From the NCBI RefSeq assembly GCF_009932355.1, contig NZ_LEKU01000009.1, forward strand, positions 62,001-126,000: DNA of 64,000 bases. The letters run 5' to 3'. The notes beneath the pieces are model-generated. The model was not told the DNA's origin, ran no database searches, and was given only the letters and a program-made list of their open reading frames with translations. Positions 53,300 through 60,619 of the stretch are shown in pieces (position 1 is the stretch's first letter; each line of letters opens with the position of its first letter). The DNA is from Riemerella anatipestifer_E (GTDB taxonomy: Bacteria > Bacteroidota > Bacteroidia > Flavobacteriales > Weeksellaceae). A program made the translations under genes and the position numbers.

Positions 53300-53656
53300 A
53301 TGAATATACAGGATTGGATTACTCTATTATTTGGAGGTGGCTCTGCAATTACAGGGCTTGGTTGGATTTTGGAGCGAAGAAAACGCAACGAGGAAACGAG
53401 GGGAATAGCCGTAGCAAACGAAAGTATAGAAATCGAAAACGAGCGAAAAAAAGTCGATTTGTACCAAGATATGCTCAATGACCTTCAAGCTCGCTATGAG
53501 GCGAAGTACAAGGAGTTTGAAGAAATGCACAACAGAAAGGTACAGCTTCTTGAAGACGAAATAAAGTTACATAAAAGAGTAATCGCCAACTTGAAAGCAG
53601 AAAACACAGAGCTTAGAAATAAACTAAAACAATATGCAAATAACAGCCCTACATAA
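53300..53656 (+). CDS. Membrane-anchored coiled-coil protein in the baseplate cluster
   Basis: The 118-residue protein has one N-terminal hydrophobic helix (about residues 5-25, WITLLFGGGSAITGLGWIL) and a long charged coiled coil (about 35-110). It could be a lysis or holin-like membrane protein, or a tail component. It overlaps the LysM-like gene by 23 bases. Confidence 0.5.
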   Translation: MNIQDWITLLFGGGSAITGLGWILERRKRNEETRGIAVANESIEIENERKKVDLYQDMLNDLQARYEAKYKEFEEMHNRKVQLLEDEIKLHKRVIANLKAENTELRNKLKQYANNSPT

Positions 53657-53921
53657 TCAAACCTTGTTAGATGTATGCCTACAGCACACAGGCACCATAG
53701 AAGGTGTTTTTGAATTGGCAATGGCAAACAATTTAGCAATAACCGACGATGTACAAGCTGGTACGGTTCTACAACTACCCGAAGGGATTAAGACAGATAG
53801 AGATATCCTAAGCTATTATATCGCTAAAGTTATCCAGCCTGCCACAGCCATAACAGAAGTTGTGGAGAAGTGTTCTGGAATAGGCTGTTGGGCAATAGGT
53901 ATTGACTTTAAAGTAAGTTGA
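53634..53921 (+). CDS. LysM-like tail protein (gpX-like)
   Basis: The 95-residue protein has a single LysM-type motif (TLLDVCLQHTGTIEGVFELAMANNLAITDDVQAGTVLQLP, about residues 10-50). This is as in P2 gpX/Mu gp43-type tail proteins linking hub and baseplate. The C-terminal half is more variable, with three Cys. Confidence 0.65.
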   Translation: MQITALHNQTLLDVCLQHTGTIEGVFELAMANNLAITDDVQAGTVLQLPEGIKTDRDILSYYIAKVIQPATAITEVVEKCSGIGCWAIGIDFKVS

Positions 53922-53926
53922 AAAAA

Positions 53927-54763
53927 ATGGCAAGAACGATAGAAGAAATACAGAACGAAATACTAACCGCAAAGGCAAATGAGCCAGCTTTGCAGGAGCT
54001 TAACAGTTCAAGCAAGACATCTATTTGGAGATTATGGATATTCATTACGGCATTTGCGATTTGGGTATTGGAGAAACTTTTTGACACTCATAGAGAAGAA
54101 ATCAACGAGAAACTTAGAACTCAAAGAGTTTTTTCATTGCCTTGGTACAGAGATATGGCTCTAAAGTTTCAGTATGGAGATGCTTTTAAATTGGTTGACG
54201 GTAAGGATTTTTACGACAATACAGGAAAAGATCCGCAGGAGGTTGAAGCCTCCAAAATTATCAAGTATGCCGCCATTAACGAGGTGGAGGGCGTTTTAGT
54301 GCTGAAAATAGCTACAGAAATTGACGGCGAACAACGGAGAATTAATGACGAACAAGAGAGCTCTTTCACCTACTATATAAGCAGGATAAAGCCTGGAGGC
54401 GTTGAAGTAAGGATTATCAATGCAGAACCAGACTTACTATCTCTCGGTTTAAAAGTTTATTATGACCCTTTGCTTATTAAAAAAGATGGTCATTACATTC
54501 AACCCGACGGAAAGGAAGGGACACCTGTTGAAAATGCGGTTAAAGAGTATTTAAAGCAACTTCCTTTTAATGGAGAGCTGATTTTAGCCCATTTGACCGA
54601 CCACTTGCAAAAGGTCAAAGGTGTAGCTATCCCAGAAATTTATCTAGCGGAGACTAAATGGGTGGATGATGCGGGGTTTAAAACCATAAACACAAGAGTA
54701 ATACCCAATAGTGGCTATTTTAAACTAACTAATCTAACCGTAGAATATGTCCCAAATATATAA
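53927..54763 (+). CDS. Baseplate protein, gpJ-like
   Basis: 278 residues from the ATG at 53927 (a TTG three codons earlier overlaps the previous stop and is less likely). The N-terminal helices (ARTIEEIQNEILTAKANEPALQELNSSSKTSIWRLW) are followed by beta-rich regions. The C-terminal part has TNLTVEYVPN. It is probably the wedge protein that joins baseplate to fibres. It overlaps the next gene by 17 bases. Confidence 0.6.
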   Translation: MARTIEEIQNEILTAKANEPALQELNSSSKTSIWRLWIFITAFAIWVLEKLFDTHREEINEKLRTQRVFSLPWYRDMALKFQYGDAFKLVDGKDFYDNTGKDPQEVEASKIIKYAAINEVEGVLVLKIATEIDGEQRRINDEQESSFTYYISRIKPGGVEVRIINAEPDLLSLGLKVYYDPLLIKKDGHYIQPDGKEGTPVENAVKEYLKQLPFNGELILAHLTDHLQKVKGVAIPEIYLAETKWVDDAGFKTINTRVIPNSGYFKLTNLTVEYVPNI

Positions 54764-55268
54764 TATAGATATAGAGAAATTAGCCGTATTGCTAACGCCA
54801 ACCTTTTTAAGAAAAGAGCGATTTATGGCGTGGTTGAGATGCTTATTGTCTCCTGTAAAACCTATACAGGAAAGGTTTTTATCTGAGAGAGCGGAAGACT
54901 TGTACAAGCTAGAACACACCGCACAAGTTTGCTCTATTGAAAAAGTTTTGAACGATAGATTTGATGTTTCGGAGCGAAGAATAAGAATTGTAGATGTGGA
55001 TAGAAAAGAGCCTTTTTACATTTTTTCTGAGGCAGAAAGAACGCCAAGGTTTATAAATCCAGCTCCTAATACAAATATCTACCTCTATTCCGAGGGCGTT
55101 TCCAAGAAAGGAGGTGTAGATTTTTTAATAGAGATACCGCTAGAAGTTTGGAATAACGAAAAGACCGAGGTAGACTTTGGCGAGTATCGTTTCTACGCCA
55201 TAGAAGCTGTGGTGGATTATTACAAGCTAGCAAGTAAAAAATACAAAATAATACTAAAAAATGGATAG
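54747..55268 (+). CDS. Baseplate/tail-fibre connector protein
   Basis: The 173-residue protein is the next tail gene. The N-terminal part is helical (ALLTPTFLRKERFMAWLRCLLSPVKPIQERFLSERAE); the rest is beta-rich with many Tyr. Its position between gpJ-like and collar-fibre genes corresponds to Mu gp48 / P2 gpI. Homology not verified. Confidence 0.5.
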   Translation: MSQIYNIDIEKLAVLLTPTFLRKERFMAWLRCLLSPVKPIQERFLSERAEDLYKLEHTAQVCSIEKVLNDRFDVSERRIRIVDVDRKEPFYIFSEAERTPRFINPAPNTNIYLYSEGVSKKGGVDFLIEIPLEVWNNEKTEVDFGEYRFYAIEAVVDYYKLASKKYKIILKNG

Positions 55269-56088
55269 ACTAATATTAAATGGGACGGATGGCTTCCCTC
55301 TCTATACCGACACTTTGGCGGAAGCCCAGAAAGGCTGGAGCGTATTTAATGGGCTTACAGGCTTGGCTGGAGATTTAGCTATTATTAAAGGTTGTGAGGT
55401 TACAGGCTCGCAAGTTTCGGATGGTTATGTAAGTATAGGCGGAGAACTTTACCCTTTTAAAGGTGGAAGCATTGGTAATAATGTTATTATCAAAGAAATC
55501 GTTACTAAGCGAGAGTTCAAAGACAAAATCGCCAAGCCTGTATATGCCGAAAGATACGCCACTTTTGGCTCATCAACGCCCGAGCAAACTTATCGCTGGG
55601 AAAATTTCAAAAGGGTATTCCCAACCACTGAAATAGCTACTTTCAAAAAGAGCTTAGAGGATAGAATAAAGGCGCTAGAAGACAAAAAATACCCTATTCC
55701 TATTGGCTTAATAGCTATTTGGGGCAAGCCTGCGAGTGAGCCTATTCCAGAAGGTTGGCGAGAGTATGTGCCGCTTAGAGGTAAATTCCCTATTGGACAA
55801 GACCCAGATTACAATTTTGACCGAGAGGGTCTCAACTCGCACCTAAATGAAATAGGCTACGAAGGTGGGGAAAGATATCATACTCTTACCGTAGAAGAAA
55901 TGCCGAGCCATACCCACACGATGGGGTTTCAAAGAGACAGAGTGGGAACAGGTAACACAAATGCATTGTCTGTACACGGAGGGCGTGATTTCAAACACAC
56001 GGGCATAGAGGCAACAGGAGGTAATAAGCCCCACAACAACATGCCTCCTTACCGCGTCATTCGCTTTATTGAATTTGTTGGCGTCTAA
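55261..56088 (+). CDS. Tail fibre with collar-domain C-terminus
   Basis: The 275-residue protein ends with the phage tail collar motif region. IPIGLIAIWGKP..IPEGWREY (about residues 141-164) is followed by EEMPSHTHTMGF (about 213-224) and PHNNMPPYRVIRFIEFVGV at the end. The His-x-His pattern fits the metal-coordinating tip of short tail fibres. The N-terminal half attaches to the baseplate. Confidence 0.8.
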   Translation: MDRLILNGTDGFPLYTDTLAEAQKGWSVFNGLTGLAGDLAIIKGCEVTGSQVSDGYVSIGGELYPFKGGSIGNNVIIKEIVTKREFKDKIAKPVYAERYATFGSSTPEQTYRWENFKRVFPTTEIATFKKSLEDRIKALEDKKYPIPIGLIAIWGKPASEPIPEGWREYVPLRGKFPIGQDPDYNFDREGLNSHLNEIGYEGGERYHTLTVEEMPSHTHTMGFQRDRVGTGNTNALSVHGGRDFKHTGIEATGGNKPHNNMPPYRVIRFIEFVGV

Positions 56089-56106
56089 TATCCAAAAACT
56101 AAAACA

Positions 56107-57336
56107 ATGACAGATAAAAATACAATAAAGAACTGGTTCCGCAACAACCTAAAACCTACCCAAGAGCAATTTTGGGCGTGGCAAGATAGCTATTTTCATA
56201 AGAGCGAGAAAATCCCTCAACAACAGATAGAAGGGCTTGACGATAGCTTGGCTAATAAGGCGGATGCAAGCCAATTAAACGGAAAAGCGGAGAAAGATGC
56301 TTCGGGACTAACGGAAGAAAATATCATCTCTTGGAAAGAAGCATTAGGCGTTGGAGAGCTTCCCTCTAACATAGCTACCGTAGATAGTGGCGATGTAGAA
56401 GGTAATGTCCACACCAAAGAGCAAATAGCGACGCTTTTAGAAAACAGTGGTAAAAACATAGGAAATTCAGACTTGAAAGTGCCTGAAGGGGTTGTGCGTG
56501 TTTTAGATATTTCTAATGCTAAATTTCAGATTAAAGGACTAGAAAATAGAGCCTCTGATAGTTCATTCAATAAAAAAATAAAAACTAACGATAAAGGCGA
56601 ATTAGTTGTAAGTGATGAGGCAGATGTGGTTGTCAATATTCCTTCGGAGGTTACGGTATCTGGCAGCCCTATCAACGCCACAATGAATGTAAATATAAAT
56701 CATATTTTCCCGTCTAATAACACATTTTACACACCTTCTTTTCTGGAGGAGCTAAAAAATATTATGAAAACATACAGTAGCATGACATTTACCAAGTTGG
56801 TAGACACAGATTTCAATCTGAAAACTAAGGACGATGTAGATATAGGAAAAGTAGTATCTGCGAGCGGTGATATAAGTATCATCACCAGTAACAAAATAAA
56901 CCTCTGGGAGGGCTTTATCGGAGGAAGTGACTATTTATTATCGTTAAAATCAAAAAAAATATTACCTAGAAATCAAAACTGGATTTTAAGAATCCAGGTA
57001 GGTTCATTTAGTGAATCTCTTCACTCTGAGGATAGAGTGAAAATAGGTATCGTACAGGGCGATTCAGATATAGTGTCTTACGGCATTAAAGGAAGTAGTT
57101 GGGGCGGTAGCCAGACTATCACAGGAAGTGCATCTTTAGGCGATATGTCTAGACAAGACTTTGAGTGTTTGATGATAAAAATAGATAATACAATTACAAC
57201 AATGATGACCACTTCAAGAAGAACCATATACGACACGGCAGATGCTAGACAGGACTTAGGAGATTACACGCCCGCTATAGTTATGAAAGGGTTTAATGAT
57301 GTAAATTGTAAAATGAGCTATAAAATTTTAGATTAA
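56107..57336 (+). CDS. Receptor-binding tail fibre
   Basis: The 409-residue protein starts MTDKNTIKNWFRNNLKPTQEQFWAWQDSYFHKSEKIP. That is the conserved N-terminus of Bacteroidota phage fibres, with a W-rich attachment region. The middle is repetitive and Asp/Ser/Asn-rich. The C-terminal part (from about 210) is a beta-rich tip without a recognised domain. It is the best candidate for the host-range determinant. Confidence 0.65.
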   Translation: MTDKNTIKNWFRNNLKPTQEQFWAWQDSYFHKSEKIPQQQIEGLDDSLANKADASQLNGKAEKDASGLTEENIISWKEALGVGELPSNIATVDSGDVEGNVHTKEQIATLLENSGKNIGNSDLKVPEGVVRVLDISNAKFQIKGLENRASDSSFNKKIKTNDKGELVVSDEADVVVNIPSEVTVSGSPINATMNVNINHIFPSNNTFYTPSFLEELKNIMKTYSSMTFTKLVDTDFNLKTKDDVDIGKVVSASGDISIITSNKINLWEGFIGGSDYLLSLKSKKILPRNQNWILRIQVGSFSESLHSEDRVKIGIVQGDSDIVSYGIKGSSWGGSQTITGSASLGDMSRQDFECLMIKIDNTITTMMTTSRRTIYDTADARQDLGDYTPAIVMKGFNDVNCKMSYKILD

Positions 57337-57342
57337 AAAAAT

Positions 57343-57798
57343 ATGAAAATAATAGTAGTACAACCAATCAGCAATCACCCATTATTTCCAAATATAAAAA
57401 GAGAGGTAATAGTGGAGAATATTTCAATACAGGGTAAATTTTCCCAAATAGTAATAGACGCCGAAATAAAATATTATGATACCAACCAAGAGGGGAAAGA
57501 TGTAACGGCGGCATTTCAAAATAAAATTAAAGATTGGATTATAACTAATAAAGATACCTCTACTGTTAGAGACGAAGAAGATAATCCGATACCCAACCCT
57601 CAATATATGGAGGCACCCACAGATGGCGAAGATACTAGGACCGATAATCAAAAAGAGCCTTATATAAAGAAACCCAGTTTTGACTATTTCTTTGGTATAA
57701 TAACCGCTAAAAAAGCACCTAATCTGGTAGATTTATTAAGGAGACATATTATCCTAAATGACAGAGTTAAATTTTTCGATAAACTTCTAAATATTTAA
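57343..57798 (+). CDS. Hypothetical protein downstream of the tail fibre
   Basis: The 151-residue acidic protein may be a fibre chaperone or a fibre-associated protein given its place directly after the receptor-binding gene. It begins with a beta pattern (KIIVVQPISNHPLFPNIKREVIVENISI) and ends helical. No family recognised. Confidence 0.5.
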   Translation: MKIIVVQPISNHPLFPNIKREVIVENISIQGKFSQIVIDAEIKYYDTNQEGKDVTAAFQNKIKDWIITNKDTSTVRDEEDNPIPNPQYMEAPTDGEDTRTDNQKEPYIKKPSFDYFFGIITAKKAPNLVDLLRRHIILNDRVKFFDKLLNI

Positions 57799-57800
57799 AA

Positions 57801-58178
57801 ATGAAACTAATTATCAATCTATTATTATTCTTAATAGCTCCGGTATTGGAGATACTGCTGATGCCTATAAATGTGATTGTAGTATTTGTAAAAGATTGGA
57901 GAAAAAAGGGATTTAAAAATGCTTTAATCGGTATTTCAAACTACTTTAAAGAATCTGCTATACGAAAAGATGTTTATCTATGTTCGGAGTATCGCACGCT
58001 CTGGAACGCTACACTAAAAACCAAAGAGGGAGCTAAAATAGGGGTTAATAAAAGAACATTGTCTGCCGATTTAGGTCAACAAGACCACGAAATGACTATG
58101 AGTCGTACGGGTGCAGTTCTTAATCTCATATTATTTTTAATTGAAAGAAATCACTCAAGAAAAGCATACGGAAAATGA
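57801..58178 (+). CDS. Late membrane protein, possible holin
   Basis: The 125-residue protein has an N-terminal hydrophobic region (about residues 2-30, two short segments) and a basic soluble tail. Its location immediately before the amidase, with a 4-base overlap, is where holins often sit. It lacks the usual two-helix holin architecture throughout, so the call is by position only. Confidence 0.4.
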   Translation: MKLIINLLLFLIAPVLEILLMPINVIVVFVKDWRKKGFKNALIGISNYFKESAIRKDVYLCSEYRTLWNATLKTKEGAKIGVNKRTLSADLGQQDHEMTMSRTGAVLNLILFLIERNHSRKAYGK

Positions 58179-58600
58179 AAAAAAGTAAAAGAAGAATAGA
58201 TTATATAGTAATTCATTGCACGGCAACTCCAGAGGGGAAGAATTTCACAGCTAGAGATATAGACAGCTGGCATAAAAAAATAGGCTGGTCTGGCATAGGC
58301 TATAATTATGTAATAAAGTTGGACGGAACGCTGGAGTTAGGGCGTGATGTGGATTTAGTGCCAGCCCATGTAAAAGGGTTTAATCGAAGTAGTATAGGTA
58401 TGGCATATGTAGGCGGTGTAGATGCCTCAGGAAAACCAAAAGACACCCGAACACCACAACAAAAAGAAACAATGATAAAACTATTAAAAGATTTACGAAA
58501 GCTTTACCCAAATGCTAAAATATTAGGGCATAGGGATTTTCCAAGTGTAAAGAAAGCTTGCCCCAGCTTTGATGTAAAAAACGAATACAAAAACATTTAA
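58175..58600 (+). CDS. N-acetylmuramoyl-L-alanine amidase endolysin
   Basis: The 141-residue enzyme belongs to the Amidase_2/PGRP family, resembling T7 lysozyme. Zinc ligands are probably His14 (IVIHCTATP), His119 (LGHRDF) and Cys129 (KACPSFD). Y42/Y45 and K127 fit the catalytic Tyr and Lys. The enzyme cuts the MurNAc-L-Ala bond at lysis. It overlaps the upstream membrane protein gene. Confidence 0.92.
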   Translation: MKKSKRRIDYIVIHCTATPEGKNFTARDIDSWHKKIGWSGIGYNYVIKLDGTLELGRDVDLVPAHVKGFNRSSIGMAYVGGVDASGKPKDTRTPQQKETMIKLLKDLRKLYPNAKILGHRDFPSVKKACPSFDVKNEYKNI

Positions 58601-58601
58601 G

Positions 58602-59168
58602 ATGCTTAGAAAATTATTATTAGTGCTATCTATCGCCTTATTGGCGGTGGGTTGCAAAACTCAAAAAACAAAAATGGATATCAAAACAGAAAGTGTCCAG
58701 AAAACTAAAACAGAAATGGTTGAGAATACCGAGCGGGTGCAGAACCAAAGAGAGCAGGCGCAGGAGGCGATTAAAAAAGTGGAGTTATTTAATTACAACT
58801 TCACACTTAAAAGCCAAGATACTACCCAACCTGCACGCCTCACGGAATATAGAGAGGGTAGGCCTTTCAGAACCTTAGAGGTTCGGAATGCCACCTATAC
58901 AGAAGGTAAGGCAATAAAGGATAGTACAGAAAATAAAAAGGCAACGGATTTTGAGAGCCAATACGCACAATTAAAAGAGCTTTCAGAAAAACAAGAGTTG
59001 CGAATAAAACAGCTAAAGCGAGAACAGGAACAGATGCGTATAGAGGGCAATAAGCTGGCTAATAATTTTAAATATGCACTTTGGTTACTGTTGCTAATAG
59101 CTATTATATGGATATGCGAACGGGCAGGTCTTTTTAGGTGGTTTAAAAGCCGTTTAAAAAAGATTTAA
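58602..59168 (+). CDS. Lipoprotein with C-terminal membrane segment, candidate unimolecular spanin
   Basis: The 188-residue protein has a lipobox LLAVGCKT with Cys18. A long Gln/Glu/Lys helical region (about 25-150) and a hydrophobic segment near residues 157-175 (YALWLLLLIAIIWICERAG) follow. That is the layout of u-spanins that fuse inner and outer membranes at lysis. It follows the amidase by 1 base. Function inferred from architecture and position. Confidence 0.65.
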   Translation: MLRKLLLVLSIALLAVGCKTQKTKMDIKTESVQKTKTEMVENTERVQNQREQAQEAIKKVELFNYNFTLKSQDTTQPARLTEYREGRPFRTLEVRNATYTEGKAIKDSTENKKATDFESQYAQLKELSEKQELRIKQLKREQEQMRIEGNKLANNFKYALWLLLLIAIIWICERAGLFRWFKSRLKKI

Positions 59169-59181
59169 AGACCAATAAAAC

Positions 59182-59222
59182 ATCGCCAAAAAGGAGGACG
59201 GCGATAAATAAAAGTGTCCTCC
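59182..59222 (+). ncRNA. H-type RNA pseudoknot candidate upstream of the right-end cargo
   Basis: Stem 1 is ATCGCC (59182-59187) with GGCGAT (59200-59205). Stem 2 is GGAGGAC (59193-59199) with GTCCTCC (59216-59222). The two stems interlock with a 5-A first loop, no bases between the stems and a 10-base A-rich third loop (59206-59215), a textbook H-type geometry. Stem 2 alone, followed by GCTTTT, also resembles a terminator. It lies 14 bases after the spanin stop. Confidence 0.55.
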
Positions 59223-59231
59223 GCTTTTAAA

Positions 59232-59325
59232 GACGCCACATCTTTATAAAACACACCCGAAGGCTACGGAGAACACTATATGTTTTCTGTTGCTTTCGGG
59301 TATCTGTGTTTTAAGATGTGGCGTT
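59232..59325 (+). ncRNA. Long imperfect hairpin upstream of the cargo genes
   Basis: ACGCCACATCTT (59233-59244) pairs with AAGATGTGGCGT (59313-59324), AAAACACA (59248-59255) with TGTGTTTT (59305-59312), and CCCGAA (59256-59261) with TTCGGG (59295-59300). Bulges of 3 and 4 bases separate the blocks. The 33-base apex can form a further AGAACA/TGTTTTCT helix. No ORF lies in it; it is probably a structured RNA or leader. Confidence 0.65.
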
Positions 59326-59358
59326 GCAAATATAAGAATAATCGTAAATAATTATACA

Positions 59359-59487
59359 ATGGCAAAATTTAATTACAAAGAGCAACACGCCGTCCTTGTG
59401 AAGTGTAGTAGCGAGGAGGAGCAAAAGAAAGTTTTTGAAAAACTAAAAGAATTAGGGTTTAACGATTTAAAAGTAGTAAGCGTATAA
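59359..59487 (+). CDS. Small protein in the position of Mu com, 42 residues
   Basis: ATG at 59359 to TAA at 59485-59487; the stop overlaps the next ATG (TAATG). The sequence MAKFNYKEQHAVLVKC followed by a helix and a final strand (DLKVVSV) looks like a compact beta-alpha-beta unit. It has only one Cys, so it is not a Com-type zinc finger. An earlier in-frame start at 59290 would run through the hairpin and is unlikely. Its function is unknown. Confidence 0.6.
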   Translation: MAKFNYKEQHAVLVKCSSEEEQKKVFEKLKELGFNDLKVVSV

Positions 59488-60173
59488 TGAAAATTGAAGT
59501 AAAACACAGCTGCAAAGATTTTAAGAGTTTTAGGGCGGAAAAGGTAAAATCGCTATTCAACGCGGAGAGCGGACACGAATGGGAGCATATCGCCGAGCTT
59601 CCAATAGAGGGAGACGACTGGCAAATAGGACTTATTGTTGGTCCTTCGGGAAGCGGTAAAACTTCCATAGGAAAACAAATTTGGGATAACGGTATTATTA
59701 ACCTTTCCGATGGTTGGCGTTCTGATATTCCTATTGTAGAAGACATTACACCTGAAAAATCTATGAATGAGGTTACTTCGGCGTTATCCGCGGTTGGTTT
59801 GGGAGATGTGCCCGCTTGGCTAAGGCCGTTCAAGGTCTTAAGTAACGGCGAGCAATTCCGTGCGGGATTGGCACGCCTTATTTGTGAGGACAAGGATAAA
59901 ATCGTAGTAGACGAGTTTACCTCTGTAGTAGATAGACAAATAGCGAAAATCGGGGCATCTGCCTTTGCTAAAGCGTGGAGACGAAAAGGGAAAAAGCAAA
60001 TAATACTACTGTCTTGCCATTATGATATTATCGAATGGCTGCGCCCAGATTGGGTATATGATACGAGAGTATCGGAAGTAAAAAAAAAGTCCAAAAGCGA
60101 CCGCCTATCCAACTTGACATTTGGAAGGTCAACGGAAGTTACTGGAAATTTTTTAAAGAGCATTATTATTTAG
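59487..60173 (+). CDS. ABC-type ATPase, first half of a probable ABC-GNAT fusion
   Basis: The 228-residue zero-frame product has Walker A GPSGSGKTS (residues 52-60), the ABC signature LSNGEQF (118-124), Walker B KIVVDEF (138-144) and H-loop His178 (SCHYD). Residues 184-191 (EWLRPDWV) precede the run A AAA AAG at 60083-60089. A -1 slip there joins the first 201 residues to the GNAT domain, giving about 377 residues. Without slippage it ends with a 27-residue low-complexity tail. No membrane part is present, so it is a soluble ATPase. Confidence 0.8.
   Translation: MKIEVKHSCKDFKSFRAEKVKSLFNAESGHEWEHIAELPIEGDDWQIGLIVGPSGSGKTSIGKQIWDNGIINLSDGWRSDIPIVEDITPEKSMNEVTSALSAVGLGDVPAWLRPFKVLSNGEQFRAGLARLICEDKDKIVVDEFTSVVDRQIAKIGASAFAKAWRRKGKKQIILLSCHYDIIEWLRPDWVYDTRVSEVKKKSKSDRLSNLTFGRSTEVTGNFLKSIII
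60083..60089 (+). promoter_or_regulatory. Candidate programmed -1 frameshift site, A AAA AAG
   Basis: In the ATPase frame the codons read GTA AAA AAA AAG, so A-AAA-AAG is in exactly the phase required for -1 slippage, as in E. coli dnaX. The A tract is 9 long. The new frame continues GTC CAA AAG and runs open to 60619. A weak hairpin TTGAC/GTCAA (60114-60132) lies about 25 bases downstream. Confidence 0.65.
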
Positions 60174-60619
60174 ATTTAAAACATCCACCTTGTGCCGAGT
60201 ATTTTGTTGGAACGGTTGACGGAGAGTTGGTGTGCCATGTAGCGGTTTGTCCAATGTTTACGGCTAAGGCTTATAGAGCTACGCGACTGGTAGTAATGCC
60301 CGAGTGGCAGGGTGCCGGTGTTGGGACGGCTTTTCTGAACGAAATTATGCAGTACCATTTAGAAGGAAAAGGGCGGTGCAATAGAGAGTATCATACTTTT
60401 TTCCATACCTCGCACCCGCAACTATGCGGTTATTTAAGACATTCTAGTAAATGGGTTCAGACGGGAGCAAAACTTTACGGAGACAATAAGGTAAGAGCCG
60501 CAAAATCTTTACAAAAGACGGCTAAAGGAATGAGTAGCGGAAAGAAAATAAGTGGGGGCTATGGCGGTCATTTTAGAGCCGTTCAAGCGTTTAAATATTT
60601 AGGGAATGAAAAAGTTTAG
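60089..60619 (+). CDS. Mom-like GNAT acetyltransferase domain, read by -1 frameshift
   Basis: The frame has no start codon until a TTG at 60227, inside the domain, yet the coding signal begins at once after the slip site (KRPPIQLDIWKVNGSYWKFFKEHYYL). The GNAT acyl-CoA loop is visible as RLVVMPEWQGAGVG. The His-Tyr-Tyr-Leu segment and a C-terminal basic tail resemble Mu Mom-type DNA-modifying GNATs and ABC-GNAT fusions I recall from other phages. The acyl donor and the target are not known. Confidence 0.65.
   Translation, partial: VQKRPPIQLDIWKVNGSYWKFFKEHYYLDLKHPPCAEYFVGTVDGELVCHVAVCPMFTAKAYRATRLVVMPEWQGAGVGTAFLNEIMQYHLEGKGRCNREYHTFFHTSHPQLCGYLRHSSKWVQTGAKLYGDNKVRAAKSLQKTAKGMSSGKKISGGYGGHFRAVQAFKYLGNEKV

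Noticed and set aside
59290..59358. Longer N-terminus for the 42-residue ORF
   Set aside because: The extension would be encoded by the 3' arm of the long hairpin and has no typical coding pattern.
60227..60619. GNAT as an independent gene starting at TTG 60227
   Set aside because: That start lies inside the domain and would remove the first strands and helix; the coding pattern extends upstream to the slip site without any start codon.
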